Assembly: GCF_025869515.1 (NCBI RefSeq)
Contig: NZ_JAOZVR010000017.1
Span: 1-64,000 of the forward strand
From: Ferrovibrio sp.
GTDB lineage: Bacteria > Pseudomonadota > Alphaproteobacteria > Ferrovibrionales > Ferrovibrionaceae
Direction: 5' to 3'
DNA: 64,000 nucleotides
Shown: piece after piece, positions 17,303 through 26,974 of the stretch
Numbering within the stretch: position 1 is the first letter of the stretch
How the letters are laid out: the number at the start of each line of letters is the position of its first letter
Translations under genes and position numbers: made by a program
Notes under the pieces: model-generated
The model's input: the letters and a program-made list of their open reading frames with translations, nothing else
Told to the model about the DNA's origin: nothing
Databases searched by the model: none

Positions 17303-18298
17303 TCAAATCAGGCCGGCGAGCGGCGAGGATGGATCGGCATAGAGTTTCTTCGGCATGCGGCCGGCCTGGTAGGCGAGGCGGCCGGCCTCGATGGCCAGCT
17401 TCATGGCGCGGGCCATGCGGATCGGGTCTTTCGCCTCGGCAATCGCGGTGTTCATCAGCACGCCGTCGCAGCCCAGTTCCATGGCAATCGCCGCATCCGA
17501 TGCGGTGCCGACGCCGGCATCGACCAGCACCGGCACTTTTGCATTTTCGATGATCACCCGGATCTGCACCGGGTTCTGCACGCCCAGGCCGGAACCGATC
17601 GGCGCGGCGAGCGGCATGATGGCGCAGGCGCCCAGCTCTTCCAGCTTCTTCGCCGCGATCGGATCGTCGGCGCAGTAGACCATGACGTCGAAGCCCTCCT
17701 TCACCAGCAGCTTCGTCGCGGCCAGCGTGGCTTCCATGTCGGGATAGAGCGTTTTCTGGTCGCCCAGAACCTCAAGCTTGACCAGCTTCCAGCCGCCGGC
17801 CTCGCGCGCCAGGCGCAGCGTGCGCACGGCATCGTCGGCGGTGAAGCAGCCGGCGGTATTGGGCAGGTAGGTGTATTTTTTCGGGTCGACGTAATCGACC
17901 AGCATCGGCTGGTTGCGGTCGGTGACGTTGACGCGGCGTACCGCCACGGTGACGATTTCGGCGCCCGAGGCCTCGATGGCCAATCTGGTCTGCTCGAAAT
18001 CCTTGTATTTGCCGGTGCCGACGAGCAGCCGCGAGTGGAAACGTTTGCCCGCGACTTCGAAATAATCGTCCTCGCCCGCATTGAGCGGGGCGTTGCCGCC
18101 GCCGATGAAATGCACGATCTCGATCTTGTCGCCGTCGTTCAGGCCGGTGGCGGAATAAGCCGAGCGCGGCACGATCTCGCGGTTCAGCTCGATGGCGATC
18201 TTGCGGGAATCGAGCTCGAGCGACGACAGCAGTTCGGCCACCGTGGCCGCGCCTGCCATGTCCCGCGTCTCGCCATTGATCGTCAGGCGCATATCCAA
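17303..18298 (-). CDS. thiG: ThiS-ThiG fusion: sulfur carrier and thiazole synthase
   Basis: Two thiamin enzymes in one uninterrupted 331-residue frame. Residues 1-68 are a complete ThiS, ending in the carrier tail HFIGGG. After an 8-residue linker (NAPLNAGE) comes full-length ThiG: the VGTGKY start, the catalytic lysine in [11 protein letters not shown], and the phosphate-binding [29 protein letters not shown]. ThiG makes the thiazole phosphate of thiamin, taking sulfur from ThiS thiocarboxylate. Because the Gly-Gly tail is normally free, an internal position is puzzling; cleavage after synthesis is one solution. I found no TPP riboswitch signature in the leader. Confidence 0.93.
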   Translation of the reverse strand: MDMRLTINGETRDMAGAATVAELLSSLELDSRKIAIELNREIVPRSAYSATGLNDGDKIEIVHFIGGGNAPLNAGEDDYFEVAGKRFHSRLLVGTGKYKDFEQTRLAIEASGAEIVTVAVRRVNVTDRNQPMLVDYVDPKKYTYLPNTAGCFTADDAVRTLRLAREAGGWKLVKLEVLGDQKTLYPDMEATLAATKLLVKEGFDVMVYCADDPIAAKKLEELGACAIMPLAAPIGSGLGVQNPVQIRVIIENAKVPVLVDAGVGTASDAAIAMELGCDGVLMNTAIAEAKDPIRMARAMKLAIEAGRLAYQAGRMPKKLYADPSSPLAGLI

Positions 18299-18393
18299 AA
18301 GCTACCCTGTCTGCCCACGTTCCACCGGTTGGTCCCGGACGCCCCCGTGCCCGTCCCGCAGTCTCCTTCAGATGGGGGTGCGGCGGCGCGCCG

Positions 18394-18423
18394 ACAATAG
18401 AGCGCGTCACGCTGTCGCGGCAA
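18394..18423 (-). promoter_or_regulatory. Candidate promoter of thiSG
   Basis: TTGCCG (18418-18423) and TATTGT (18394-18399) on the minus strand with an 18-bp spacer. This would give a leader of about 90 bases before thiSG that is GC-rich and able to form hairpins such as GGACG...CGTCC, but lacks the CTGAGA and ACCTGAT boxes of TPP riboswitches. Confidence 0.35.
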
Positions 18424-18457
18424 CCCTTTCGGGCTATCCCAGAAACCTATCAAGGCT

Positions 18458-18486
18458 TTGTAACATAACGGCGACTGGGCTAGAAT
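18458..18486 (+). promoter_or_regulatory. Promoter of maiA
   Basis: TTGTAA at 18458-18463, a 17-bp spacer, TAGAAT at 18481-18486; the start codon at 18508 has AGGAGG just before it. Confidence 0.6.
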
Positions 18487-18507
18487 CCAGACCAACAGGA
18501 GGCAAGC

Positions 18508-19149
18508 ATGCTGTTGTACGGGTATTTCCGGTCCTCGGCCGCCTACAGGGTCCGGATCGCGCTCAATCTCAAGGGCCTCGCCTACGACCAGACTTTTGTC
18601 CATCTTGCCAAGCTGGAGCAGCTGTCCGAGGCCTTTGCCGCAATCAACCCGCAAAAGCTGCTGCCCGTGCTGGTGACGGATGACGGCATCCTGCTGACCC
18701 AGTCGCTGGCGATCATCGAATATCTGGAGGAAATCCAGCCGCAGCCGCCGCTGCTGCCGAAGGATCCGCTCGAACGGGCGCGCGTGCGGGCGCTGGCGCT
18801 CGCCGTGGCCTGCGAAATCCATCCGCTCAACAACCCCCGCGTGCTGCGCTACCTGACCGGCAGGCTGGGCGTCTCGGAAGAGCAGAAAGACACCTGGTAT
18901 CGCCACTGGGTTGAGGAGGGGTTGCAGGCGGTCGAGACCATGCTGGCCACCAGCCCGCAGACCGGCCGATTCTGTCATGGCGACACGCCCACGCTCGCCG
19001 ATCTCTGCCTGGTGCCGCAGGTGGCCAACGGCCGCCGCTTCAAGGCCGATCTGTCGCGCTGCCCGACCGTGCTGCGCATCGATGCCGAATGCCAGAGCGT
19101 GAAGGCCTTCGCCGATGCCGCGCCTGCCAAGCAGCCGGATGCCGAATAA
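18508..19149 (+). CDS. maiA: Maleylacetoacetate isomerase (zeta-class GST)
   Basis: Isomerises maleylacetoacetate to fumarylacetoacetate with glutathione as cofactor. The 213-residue protein has the zeta-GST N-terminal thioredoxin fold with YFRSSAAYRVRIALNLKGL (active-site Ser pair), NPQKLLPVLV and QSLAIIEYLEE, then the helical C-terminal domain with PTLADLCLVPQ. This supplies the step missing between hmgA and the FAH gene of the operon 3.5 kb upstream, so the whole tyrosine route from 4-hydroxyphenylpyruvate is in this window, in two transcription units. Confidence 0.92.
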   Translation: MLLYGYFRSSAAYRVRIALNLKGLAYDQTFVHLAKLEQLSEAFAAINPQKLLPVLVTDDGILLTQSLAIIEYLEEIQPQPPLLPKDPLERARVRALALAVACEIHPLNNPRVLRYLTGRLGVSEEQKDTWYRHWVEEGLQAVETMLATSPQTGRFCHGDTPTLADLCLVPQVANGRRFKADLSRCPTVLRIDAECQSVKAFADAAPAKQPDAE

Positions 19150-20206
19150 GCGGATGACGCCGCGCCAGGTCAGCGTCGGTCTTGCGGGTGCCTTTGGGGC
19201 CGGCCTGCTGCTGCTGGCGGCGTCGCAGGCCGCCTCGGCGCAGGGAGCGCCGGTTTCGCAAAACGGGGGCCTGCTGCGGATCGGCACCGGTGGCCAGAGC
19301 GGCACCTATTTCCCGATCGGCAACCTGATCGCGCGCACCGTAAGCGAAACCCAGATCGGGGCGGATTGCGCCATGGGCGATGCCCGCAACGGCCGCTGCG
19401 GCGTACCGGGCCTGGTGGCGGTGGCGCAGACCTCGAACGGCTCGGTCGCCAATGCCGCCGCGCTGCAGAACGGCGAGATCGAGATGGCCCTGGTGCAGGC
19501 CGATATCGCCGACTGGGCCTTTAACGCGCGGGAAATCTTTGCCGGCAAGCCGCCGCAGGACCGCCTGCGCTTCGTGGCCCATCTCTACTCGGAAGCCATG
19601 CATGTGGTGGTGCGCCGGGCGGCGAAAATCTCCAGCATCGGCGACCTGCGCGGCCGGGCGGTGGCGATGGACGAACCCGGTTCGGGCACCCTGGTCCATG
19701 TCCGCAACCTGCTGGGGGCCTACAAGCTGTCGGAATCCGATCTGCGCCCGGTCTATATCAAGCCGGATATGGCCCTGCCGCGACTGCAGGCCGGCCAGCT
19801 CGACCTGTTCTTCATCGTCGCCGGCTGGCCGACGCGGGCGGTCAGCGATGCCATGGCCGGCGGCGTGGCCAGCCTGCTCGCCATCGATGCCGATGCGGCG
19901 AACCGGCTGATCAGGCAGAATCCCTTCCTCAGCTATGGCAGCATTCCGGCAGACACCTATGCGGACCAGCCCGAAGTGCCGACCCTGATGGTGGGCGCTC
20001 AGCTGATCGCGCGTGCCGACCTGCCCGGCGACAGGGTGCAGGCCGTGCTGGAGGCGATGTGGAGCCGGCGTGGCACCGCGCTGCTGGCGGCCGGGCATCC
20101 GCGCGGCGCCGATATCCGCTTCGACGATGCCCTGACCGGCCGCAGCATCCCGCTGCATCCCGGCGCCGAGCGCTTTTATCGCGCCCGCGGCCGGACCGTG
20201 CACTGA
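19139..20206 (+). CDS. TAXI-family TRAP solute receptor
   Basis: An exported substrate-binding protein, about 355 residues. Signal sequence at residues 10-35 (VGLAGAFGAGLLLLAASQAASAQG), then the TAXI fold opening LLRIGTGGQSGTYFPIGNLIARTVSE and continuing through LVAVAQTSNGSVANAAALQNGEIEMALVQADIA in part. TAXI receptors normally deliver ligands such as glutamate-like or dicarboxylate compounds to a TRAP permease, but no permease gene is nearby. Instead a histidine kinase begins 13 bp downstream. The ATG at 19139 overlaps the maiA stop by 11 bp; the ATG at 19154 is an alternative. Confidence 0.88.
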   Translation: MPNKRMTPRQVSVGLAGAFGAGLLLLAASQAASAQGAPVSQNGGLLRIGTGGQSGTYFPIGNLIARTVSETQIGADCAMGDARNGRCGVPGLVAVAQTSNGSVANAAALQNGEIEMALVQADIADWAFNAREIFAGKPPQDRLRFVAHLYSEAMHVVVRRAAKISSIGDLRGRAVAMDEPGSGTLVHVRNLLGAYKLSESDLRPVYIKPDMALPRLQAGQLDLFFIVAGWPTRAVSDAMAGGVASLLAIDADAANRLIRQNPFLSYGSIPADTYADQPEVPTLMVGAQLIARADLPGDRVQAVLEAMWSRRGTALLAAGHPRGADIRFDDALTGRSIPLHPGAERFYRARGRTVH

Positions 20207-20219
20207 GCGGCGCCCCATC

Positions 20220-21617
<1,398 letters not shown>

Positions 21618-21636
21618 CGACCCGCCTTTCGCAATC

Positions 21637-21660
21637 GTCATGCCCGCGAAAGCGGGCATC
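21637..21660. repeat. REP-like palindrome between kinase and gph
   Basis: ATGCCCGC-gaaa-GCGGGCAT, preceded by GTC, in the 48-bp gap between convergent genes. Same family as the first unit at 13703. It may act as a bidirectional terminator, though it has no T-run. Confidence 0.65.
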
Positions 21661-21665
21661 CAAGT

Positions 21666-22334
21666 CTAACCGCCGAGCGCGACGAGCGCCTCGGGCAGGT
21701 CATTGAAATGGTCGATCAGGCGGTCGCCGCCCAGTTGATGTGGCGGAATCTGGGTATAGCCGAAGCTGACCACGACGCAGGGCAGCTCGGCCGCCCTGGC
21801 CGCATTCACGTCATTGGCGGAATCGCCCACCATGGCGGCCCAGTCAAAGGCCGGGCCGAGCCGCTCCAGCGTGCCATGGAGATGGCCGGGATCGGGCTTG
21901 CGCACCAGCAGGCTGTCGCCGCCGACCACAGCACCGAAGAAATCGCTCAGGCCGAGCTGGCCGAGCAGGCTGCGGCTGAGGCCTTCCGGCTTGTTGGTAC
22001 AGACCGCCAGCGCATAGCCCTGTTCGGCCAGCGCGGCCAGGCAGGTGACCACGCCGGGAAACGGGCGGCTGGTATCGGCCAGATGGCGGCCGTAATAGAT
22101 CAGGAAATCCTTGAACGCGGTCTCAAACATGACCGGCTCCGGCATGCCGCCGGATGCCCTGAAACCCTTTTCGAGCAGGGCGCGCGCACCGTCGCCCACC
22201 ATGCTGCGTACCGCATCCAGGCCGATGGCCGGCCGGCCGGCGCGGTCCAGCGCATAATCGGTGGCGGCGGCCAGATCGGGCGCCGTATCCACCAGAGTGC
22301 CATCGAGATCGAAGAGAATTGCCTTACGAGTCAT
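21666..22334 (-). CDS. gph: Phosphoglycolate phosphatase (HAD superfamily)
   Basis: Hydrolyses 2-phosphoglycolate, made during DNA repair or by oxygenase side reactions. The 222 residues hold all HAD motifs: nucleophile in LFDLDGTLVDT, Thr in VCTNKPEG, Lys in RKPDPGHL, and metal acids in MVGDSANDVNAA. The helical cap lies between residues 20 and 85. Assignment to Gph rather than another HAD phosphatase rests on overall similarity. Divergent from glmU. Confidence 0.85.
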   Translation of the reverse strand: MTRKAILFDLDGTLVDTAPDLAAATDYALDRAGRPAIGLDAVRSMVGDGARALLEKGFRASGGMPEPVMFETAFKDFLIYYGRHLADTSRPFPGVVTCLAALAEQGYALAVCTNKPEGLSRSLLGQLGLSDFFGAVVGGDSLLVRKPDPGHLHGTLERLGPAFDWAAMVGDSANDVNAARAAELPCVVVSFGYTQIPPHQLGGDRLIDHFNDLPEALVALGG

Positions 22335-22377
22335 GGTGTTACAATTCGAAAGACCCTGAAACAGACGGAAAGACGAT

Positions 22378-22407
22378 TTGATTTCCGTTGCCTATCACGG
22401 CTATGAC
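22378..22407 (+). promoter_or_regulatory. Candidate promoter of the glmU operon
   Basis: TTGATT at 22378-22383 and TATGAC at 22402-22407 with an 18-bp spacer, 55 bp before the glmU ATG. Confidence 0.35.
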
Positions 22408-22462
22408 ACTGTCCGGCCGCGTCGCATGCGGCGAATCGGGTTTTTGTACACGGAAGCGGAGC

Positions 22463-23848
22463 ATGGCGAAACAGCCACCCAGGAAGCAGGCGGCAAACAA
22501 ACGGCAGGTGGCCGTGGTGATCCTGGCAGCCGGCCAGGGCACGCGGATGAAGTCGACACTGCCCAAGGTGCTGCATCCGGTGGCGGGGCAGGCGATGGTG
22601 CGCCATGTGCTGGATGCCGCAGCCGCGCTGAAGCCCGACCGCATCGTGGTCGTCACCGGCAAGGGCCAGGAACGGGTCGCGGCCGCCGTGGCGCCGGCCA
22701 GGATCGCGATCCAGCATCCGGCACGCGGCACCGGCCATGCCGTGATGGCGGCGCTGCCGGCGCTCAAGGGTTTCAAGGGCGATGTCATCGTGCTGTTCGG
22801 CGATTCGCCCCTGCTGACGCCGGCGCTGATGAAGGACCTGCTGGCGGCGCGGCGCGCGAAAAGCGATCCGGCCGCCGTGATTGTCGGCTTCCGCCCGCTC
22901 GACCCGGCCGCCTATGGCCGGCTGATCGTCGATGGCAAAGGCGCGCTGCAGAAGATCGTTGAGTTCAAGAACGCCACGGCCGATGAACGCGCCGTGCGCC
23001 TGTGCAATGCCGGGCTGATGGCCTTCGATGGCGCGCGACTGCCGGCACTGCTGAAAAAACTGTCCGACAGAAACGCGCAGGGCGAATACCTGCTGACCGA
23101 CACGGTCGAGCATGCCAATGCGAAAGGCTGGACCTGCCGCGTGGTGGAAGCCGATCCGGTCGAGGTGATGGGCATCAACACGCGCGCCGAACTCAGTGTC
23201 GCCGAAGCCGCGATGCAGCAGCGCCTGCGCCGGGCCGCGATGGCCGCCGGCGTCACCATGACGGCGCCGGAGACAGTGTATCTGCGCAGCGATACCACCT
23301 TCGGCCGCGACGTCACCATCGAACCCTTCGTGGTGTTCGGACCGAAGGTGAGCGTCGGCAACGATGTGGTGATCCGCAGCCACAGCCATATCGAGGGCGC
23401 GACGATCGGCGCCGGCGCGACGATCGGACCTTTCGCGCGGCTGCGGCCCGGCGCGAAGATTGCCGAGGATGCCCATATCGGCAATTTCGTCGAGATCAAG
23501 AATGCCAGCGTTGAACGCGGCGCCAAAGTCAATCACCTGACCTATATCGGCGATGCCCGCATCGGCGCCACGGCCAATATCGGTGCCGGCACCATCACCT
23601 GCAATTACGACGGTTTCGACAAGCATCATACCGATATCGGCGCCGGCGCTTTCATCGGCTCCAATTCGGCGCTGGTGGCACCGGTGAAGATCGGCGCGGG
23701 CGCCATCGTCGCCGCCGGCAGCGTGATCACCCGCGACGTGCCCGCCGATGCGCTCAGCCTCGGACGCGGCAGGCAGGAAGACAAGCCCGGTCTCGCGGCG
23801 AAGTTCCGCACCATCAAATCGGCCCAGAAGGCCCGCAAGAAGACGTAG
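22463..23848 (+). CDS. glmU: Bifunctional GlmU: GlcN-1-P acetyltransferase and UDP-GlcNAc pyrophosphorylase
   Basis: Makes UDP-GlcNAc for peptidoglycan and lipopolysaccharide. The N-terminal pyrophosphorylase domain starts with VVILAAGQGTRMKSTLPKVLHPVAG; VLFGDSPLL and EYLLTDTVE follow. From about residue 260 a left-handed beta-helix of hexapeptide repeats carries the acetyltransferase site, with HIGNFVEIKNA, GAGTITCNYDGFDKHHT and SNSALVAPV. The ATG at 22463 (461 residues) follows GGAAGCGGAG; upstream readings lack similarity. glmS follows 13 bp downstream. Confidence 0.96.
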   Translation: MAKQPPRKQAANKRQVAVVILAAGQGTRMKSTLPKVLHPVAGQAMVRHVLDAAAALKPDRIVVVTGKGQERVAAAVAPARIAIQHPARGTGHAVMAALPALKGFKGDVIVLFGDSPLLTPALMKDLLAARRAKSDPAAVIVGFRPLDPAAYGRLIVDGKGALQKIVEFKNATADERAVRLCNAGLMAFDGARLPALLKKLSDRNAQGEYLLTDTVEHANAKGWTCRVVEADPVEVMGINTRAELSVAEAAMQQRLRRAAMAAGVTMTAPETVYLRSDTTFGRDVTIEPFVVFGPKVSVGNDVVIRSHSHIEGATIGAGATIGPFARLRPGAKIAEDAHIGNFVEIKNASVERGAKVNHLTYIGDARIGATANIGAGTITCNYDGFDKHHTDIGAGAFIGSNSALVAPVKIGAGAIVAAGSVITRDVPADALSLGRGRQEDKPGLAAKFRTIKSAQKARKKT

Positions 23849-23861
23849 CAGGAGTTTCGAT

Positions 23862-25688
23862 ATGTGTGGAATTGTCGGCGTGATCGGAACGCGCGATGTC
23901 GTGCCGCTGCTGGTCGATGGCCTGAAGCGGCTGGAATATCGCGGCTACGATTCCGCCGGCGTGGCGACACTGGTGAAGGATGGCACCATCGAGCGCCGCC
24001 GCGCCGAAGGCAAGATCGTCAACCTGCAGGAGCGGCTGAACAAGGAGCCGCTGCAGGGCCTGATCGGCATCGCCCATACGCGCTGGGCCACCCATGGCGC
24101 ACCCAATGAGTCGAATGCGCATCCGCATGCCACCAGCCGCGTCGCGCTGGTGCATAACGGCATCATCGAGAATTACCGCGAACTGGGCGAGGAGCTGATC
24201 GCCAAGGGCCACAGCTTCCAGAGCCAGACCGATACCGAGGTGGCGCTGCGCCTGATCGACCAGTATCTGGCCGAGGGGCTGAAGCCGGAGGAGGCGGTGA
24301 AGACCGCGCTGGGCCGTCTGCGCGGCGCCTTTGCGCTGGCCATCCTGTTCCATGGCGAAACCGACCTGCTGATCGGCGCCCGGCGCGGCGCGCCGCTGGC
24401 CGTCGGTTTCGGCAATGGCGAGATGTATCTTGGCTCGGATGCGCTGGCGCTGGCGCCGCTGACAGACAAGATCGCCTATCTCGACGAAGGCGACTGGGTG
24501 GTGCTGAGCCGCGATGGCGCCCGTTTCTTCGATGCCGAGAACCGGTCGGTGAAGCGCGAGGTCCGCCCCACCGCGATCAGCGGCGCGATGATCGGCAAGG
24601 GCAACTACCGCCACTACATGCTGAAGGAAATCTACGAGCAACCGGCGGTGATGGGCGACACCATCAACACCGTGGTCAGCCCGACCGACCGTTGGGTGCA
24701 TCTGCCCGATCTGGGCCTCGATCTCGCCAGGATCACGCGCATCACCATCGTGGCCTGCGGCACCTCGTATTATTCCGGCCTGGTGGCGAAATACTGGCTC
24801 GAACGCTATGCCCGCATCGGCGTCGAGGTCGATGTGGCTTCCGAATTCCGCTACCGCGAAGCGCCGGTCGATCCCAACGGCCTGTCGATCTTCATTTCGC
24901 AGTCGGGCGAAACCGCCGACACGCTGGCGGCCATGCGCTATGTCAAGGCCAACGGCGGTCGCACGCTGGTGATCGTCAACGTGCCGGAAAGCAGCATGGC
25001 GCGCGAGGCCGATGGCGTGCTGCCGACCAAGGCGGGTCCGGAGATCGGCGTCGCCTCGACCAAGGCCTTCACCTGCCAGCTCGTCACGCTGGCCGCCTTC
25101 AGCCTCGCCATGGCACGGGCCCGCAAGGCGCTGAGCGAGGAAGAGAGCGCGCGGCTGATGGCGGCGCTGATGGAAGTGCCGGCGCAGGCCGCCGAGGTGC
25201 TGAATCACGACGAGGAGCTGCTGGCGCTGGCCGAGAAGATCATGGATGCGCGCGACGTGCTGTATATCGGCCGCGGTCCGTGTTTCCCGCTGGCGCTGGA
25301 AGGCGCGCTGAAGCTGAAGGAAATCTCCTATATCCATGCCGAAGGCTACGCCGCTGGCGAGCTGAAACACGGCCCGATCGCGCTGATCGACGAGCAGGTG
25401 CCGGTGATCGTGATCGCGCCGAGCGACAGCCTGTTCGAGAAGACCATCTCCAACATGCAGGAGGTGATGGCGCGCGGCGGCAAGGTGATCTTCATGTCGG
25501 ACAAGGCCGGCCTGGCCCATGTGGACGAGCGCACCTTCGCCACCGTGGTGCTGCCCGAGGTCGAGCCTTTCGTGGCGCCGATCCTCTATGCCATCCCGGT
25601 GCAGCTGCTGGCCTATCATGTCGCCGTGCTGAAGGGTACCGATGTGGACCAGCCGCGCAACCTGGCCAAGTCGGTGACGGTGGAATGA
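23862..25688 (+). CDS. glmS: Glutamine-fructose-6-phosphate aminotransferase
   Basis: Makes glucosamine-6-phosphate, the entry to amino-sugar synthesis. 608 residues, the usual length. The mature protein begins with the catalytic Cys of MCGIVGVIG (class II glutamine amidotransferase); RWATHG and the two SIS isomerase domains follow, with CGTSYYSGL, FISQSGETADT, STKAFTCQ and the C-terminal DQPRNLAKSVTVE loop. The next gene starts inside its stop codon (ATGA). I saw no glmS-ribozyme-like leader, as expected outside Firmicutes. Confidence 0.97.
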   Translation: MCGIVGVIGTRDVVPLLVDGLKRLEYRGYDSAGVATLVKDGTIERRRAEGKIVNLQERLNKEPLQGLIGIAHTRWATHGAPNESNAHPHATSRVALVHNGIIENYRELGEELIAKGHSFQSQTDTEVALRLIDQYLAEGLKPEEAVKTALGRLRGAFALAILFHGETDLLIGARRGAPLAVGFGNGEMYLGSDALALAPLTDKIAYLDEGDWVVLSRDGARFFDAENRSVKREVRPTAISGAMIGKGNYRHYMLKEIYEQPAVMGDTINTVVSPTDRWVHLPDLGLDLARITRITIVACGTSYYSGLVAKYWLERYARIGVEVDVASEFRYREAPVDPNGLSIFISQSGETADTLAAMRYVKANGGRTLVIVNVPESSMAREADGVLPTKAGPEIGVASTKAFTCQLVTLAAFSLAMARARKALSEEESARLMAALMEVPAQAAEVLNHDEELLALAEKIMDARDVLYIGRGPCFPLALEGALKLKEISYIHAEGYAAGELKHGPIALIDEQVPVIVIAPSDSLFEKTISNMQEVMARGGKVIFMSDKAGLAHVDERTFATVVLPEVEPFVAPILYAIPVQLLAYHVAVLKGTDVDQPRNLAKSVTVE

Positions 25689-26347
25689 TCGCGGGGGTTC
25701 GGCGATCCGCTGGCTGGGTTATTGTGATGCTCGTCGCATTATTGACGGCGCATGCACGAGCGGCCTCCGATCCCGAGCGAGATGTCCTGATCCGTTGGTT
25801 GGCCGATTACGTCGTGGCGAAGCCGAATATTTCCACAAACCGTCTGATATGGGAGCCAGAGTTCAATCGGTTGCTGGATAATGCCGTGCCGAATCCGATT
25901 CCGCTCTATCTTGGCATGACGCCGAATAGGGAGGTGGAAACGCTACGTTATCACCTCGGCACGGTCCTGGGTGGCCCCCCGAACCCTGTGCGGGTCACCG
26001 AGGAGCGCTATATCACTGCTAGCGCCTGCCGGCCCCATTCATGCCCTGAAAAGGGTTTGGTTTGGGTGGATACCGCAACCAGTCAGCTGGTCGTAGTGGT
26101 TCGACACTTCCTTTATCAAGATCAGCGGCGTTCGCTGGACAGCGGCGACTTGATGATCGCTACAAAAGATCGCGCTGATTTCCATGACTTGCCCAGCGCC
26201 TTTTTCCAGGAGTTGAAGAGCTGGCTGGACGCTGAGAAAAATTCGATTCCCCGGTATGATATCCAACCGGCATATGTCCGGTTTGCGGGCAATCGTAATA
26301 CAATCGTCGATGTCACCGATATGTATCGGCGCGTCGTACAGCAATAG
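25685..26347 (+). CDS. Exported protein with an Ivy-like CxPHxC motif
   Basis: A 220-residue secreted protein with a signal peptide (VIVMLVALLTAHARA, cleavage near residue 26). Around residue 116 it has SACRPHSC followed by alternating strands (GLVWVDTATSQLVVVVRHFLY). A CKPHDC loop followed by beta strands is the inhibitory element of Ivy-type vertebrate-lysozyme inhibitors, so a periplasmic lysozyme inhibitor is a reasonable guess but unproven; the N-terminal 100 residues are not recognised. The gene overlaps glmS by 4 bp. It is visibly less GC-rich than its neighbours and uses rare TTA Leu, hinting at later acquisition. Confidence 0.55.
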   Translation: MIAGVRRSAGWVIVMLVALLTAHARAASDPERDVLIRWLADYVVAKPNISTNRLIWEPEFNRLLDNAVPNPIPLYLGMTPNREVETLRYHLGTVLGGPPNPVRVTEERYITASACRPHSCPEKGLVWVDTATSQLVVVVRHFLYQDQRRSLDSGDLMIATKDRADFHDLPSAFFQELKSWLDAEKNSIPRYDIQPAYVRFAGNRNTIVDVTDMYRRVVQQ

Positions 26348-26368
26348 AGAGAACAACAAGGTGTTGCC

Positions 26369-26974
26369 ATGAGTGTCGTCGAGCGTGGCCTGCTGCCGTT
26401 CCGCCTGAGCATCTGCGGCATCGCCGAGCTGGAACAGTTCGCCGGCGACGTGACGCATATCCTCGGCATCCTCGATCCCGGCACGCCGCAGCCGGACGGC
26501 TATGTGCACCATCCCCAGGCCCTGCGCGACGAGTTCCGCTTCTACGACATCGTCGCCGATGACGGCAGCCGCACCATGCCGACCGAGGCTGATGTCGCCG
26601 CCATCCTGAAGGTGGGCGAGAAGCTGGCGGCGCAGCCGGTGCGCCATCTGCTGGTGCACTGCTTTGCCGGCGTGTCGCGTTCCACCGCTTCGGCGGTCGC
26701 CCTGATGGCGCAGCGCAATCCCGGCCGTGCCGCCGATATCTTTGCCGCATTGGGCGACATCCGGCCCAGGGCCTGGCCCAATACGGTGATGATCGGCCAT
26801 GCCGACCGCATGCTGGGGCTGGGCGGCACGCTTGTCGAAGCGCTCCGGCTGCACCACATTGCCACAGCCCATCGCTACCCCGAGGTCCGGACCTTGATCT
26901 CCAGCGTCGGTCGTGGGCATGAATTGCCTGCGGAATATGCTGCGGAAGGACCCGACCCCCATGAGCCAGTATGA
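26369..26974 (+). CDS. Tyrosine/dual-specificity phosphatase family protein
   Basis: A 201-residue cytosolic protein with the phosphatase signature HCFAGVSRST, the Cys nucleophile and Arg of the CX5R loop being intact (about residues 96-105), and a general-acid candidate upstream near FYDIVADD. It resembles small bacterial PTP-like proteins of the dual-specificity type. Substrate unknown. Its end overlaps the start of gor by 14 bp, so the two are probably translated together. Confidence 0.85.
   Translation: MSVVERGLLPFRLSICGIAELEQFAGDVTHILGILDPGTPQPDGYVHHPQALRDEFRFYDIVADDGSRTMPTEADVAAILKVGEKLAAQPVRHLLVHCFAGVSRSTASAVALMAQRNPGRAADIFAALGDIRPRAWPNTVMIGHADRMLGLGGTLVEALRLHHIATAHRYPEVRTLISSVGRGHELPAEYAAEGPDPHEPV

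Noticed and set aside
18299-18393. TPP riboswitch before thiSG
   Set aside because: The diagnostic TPP boxes were looked for on the minus strand and not found.
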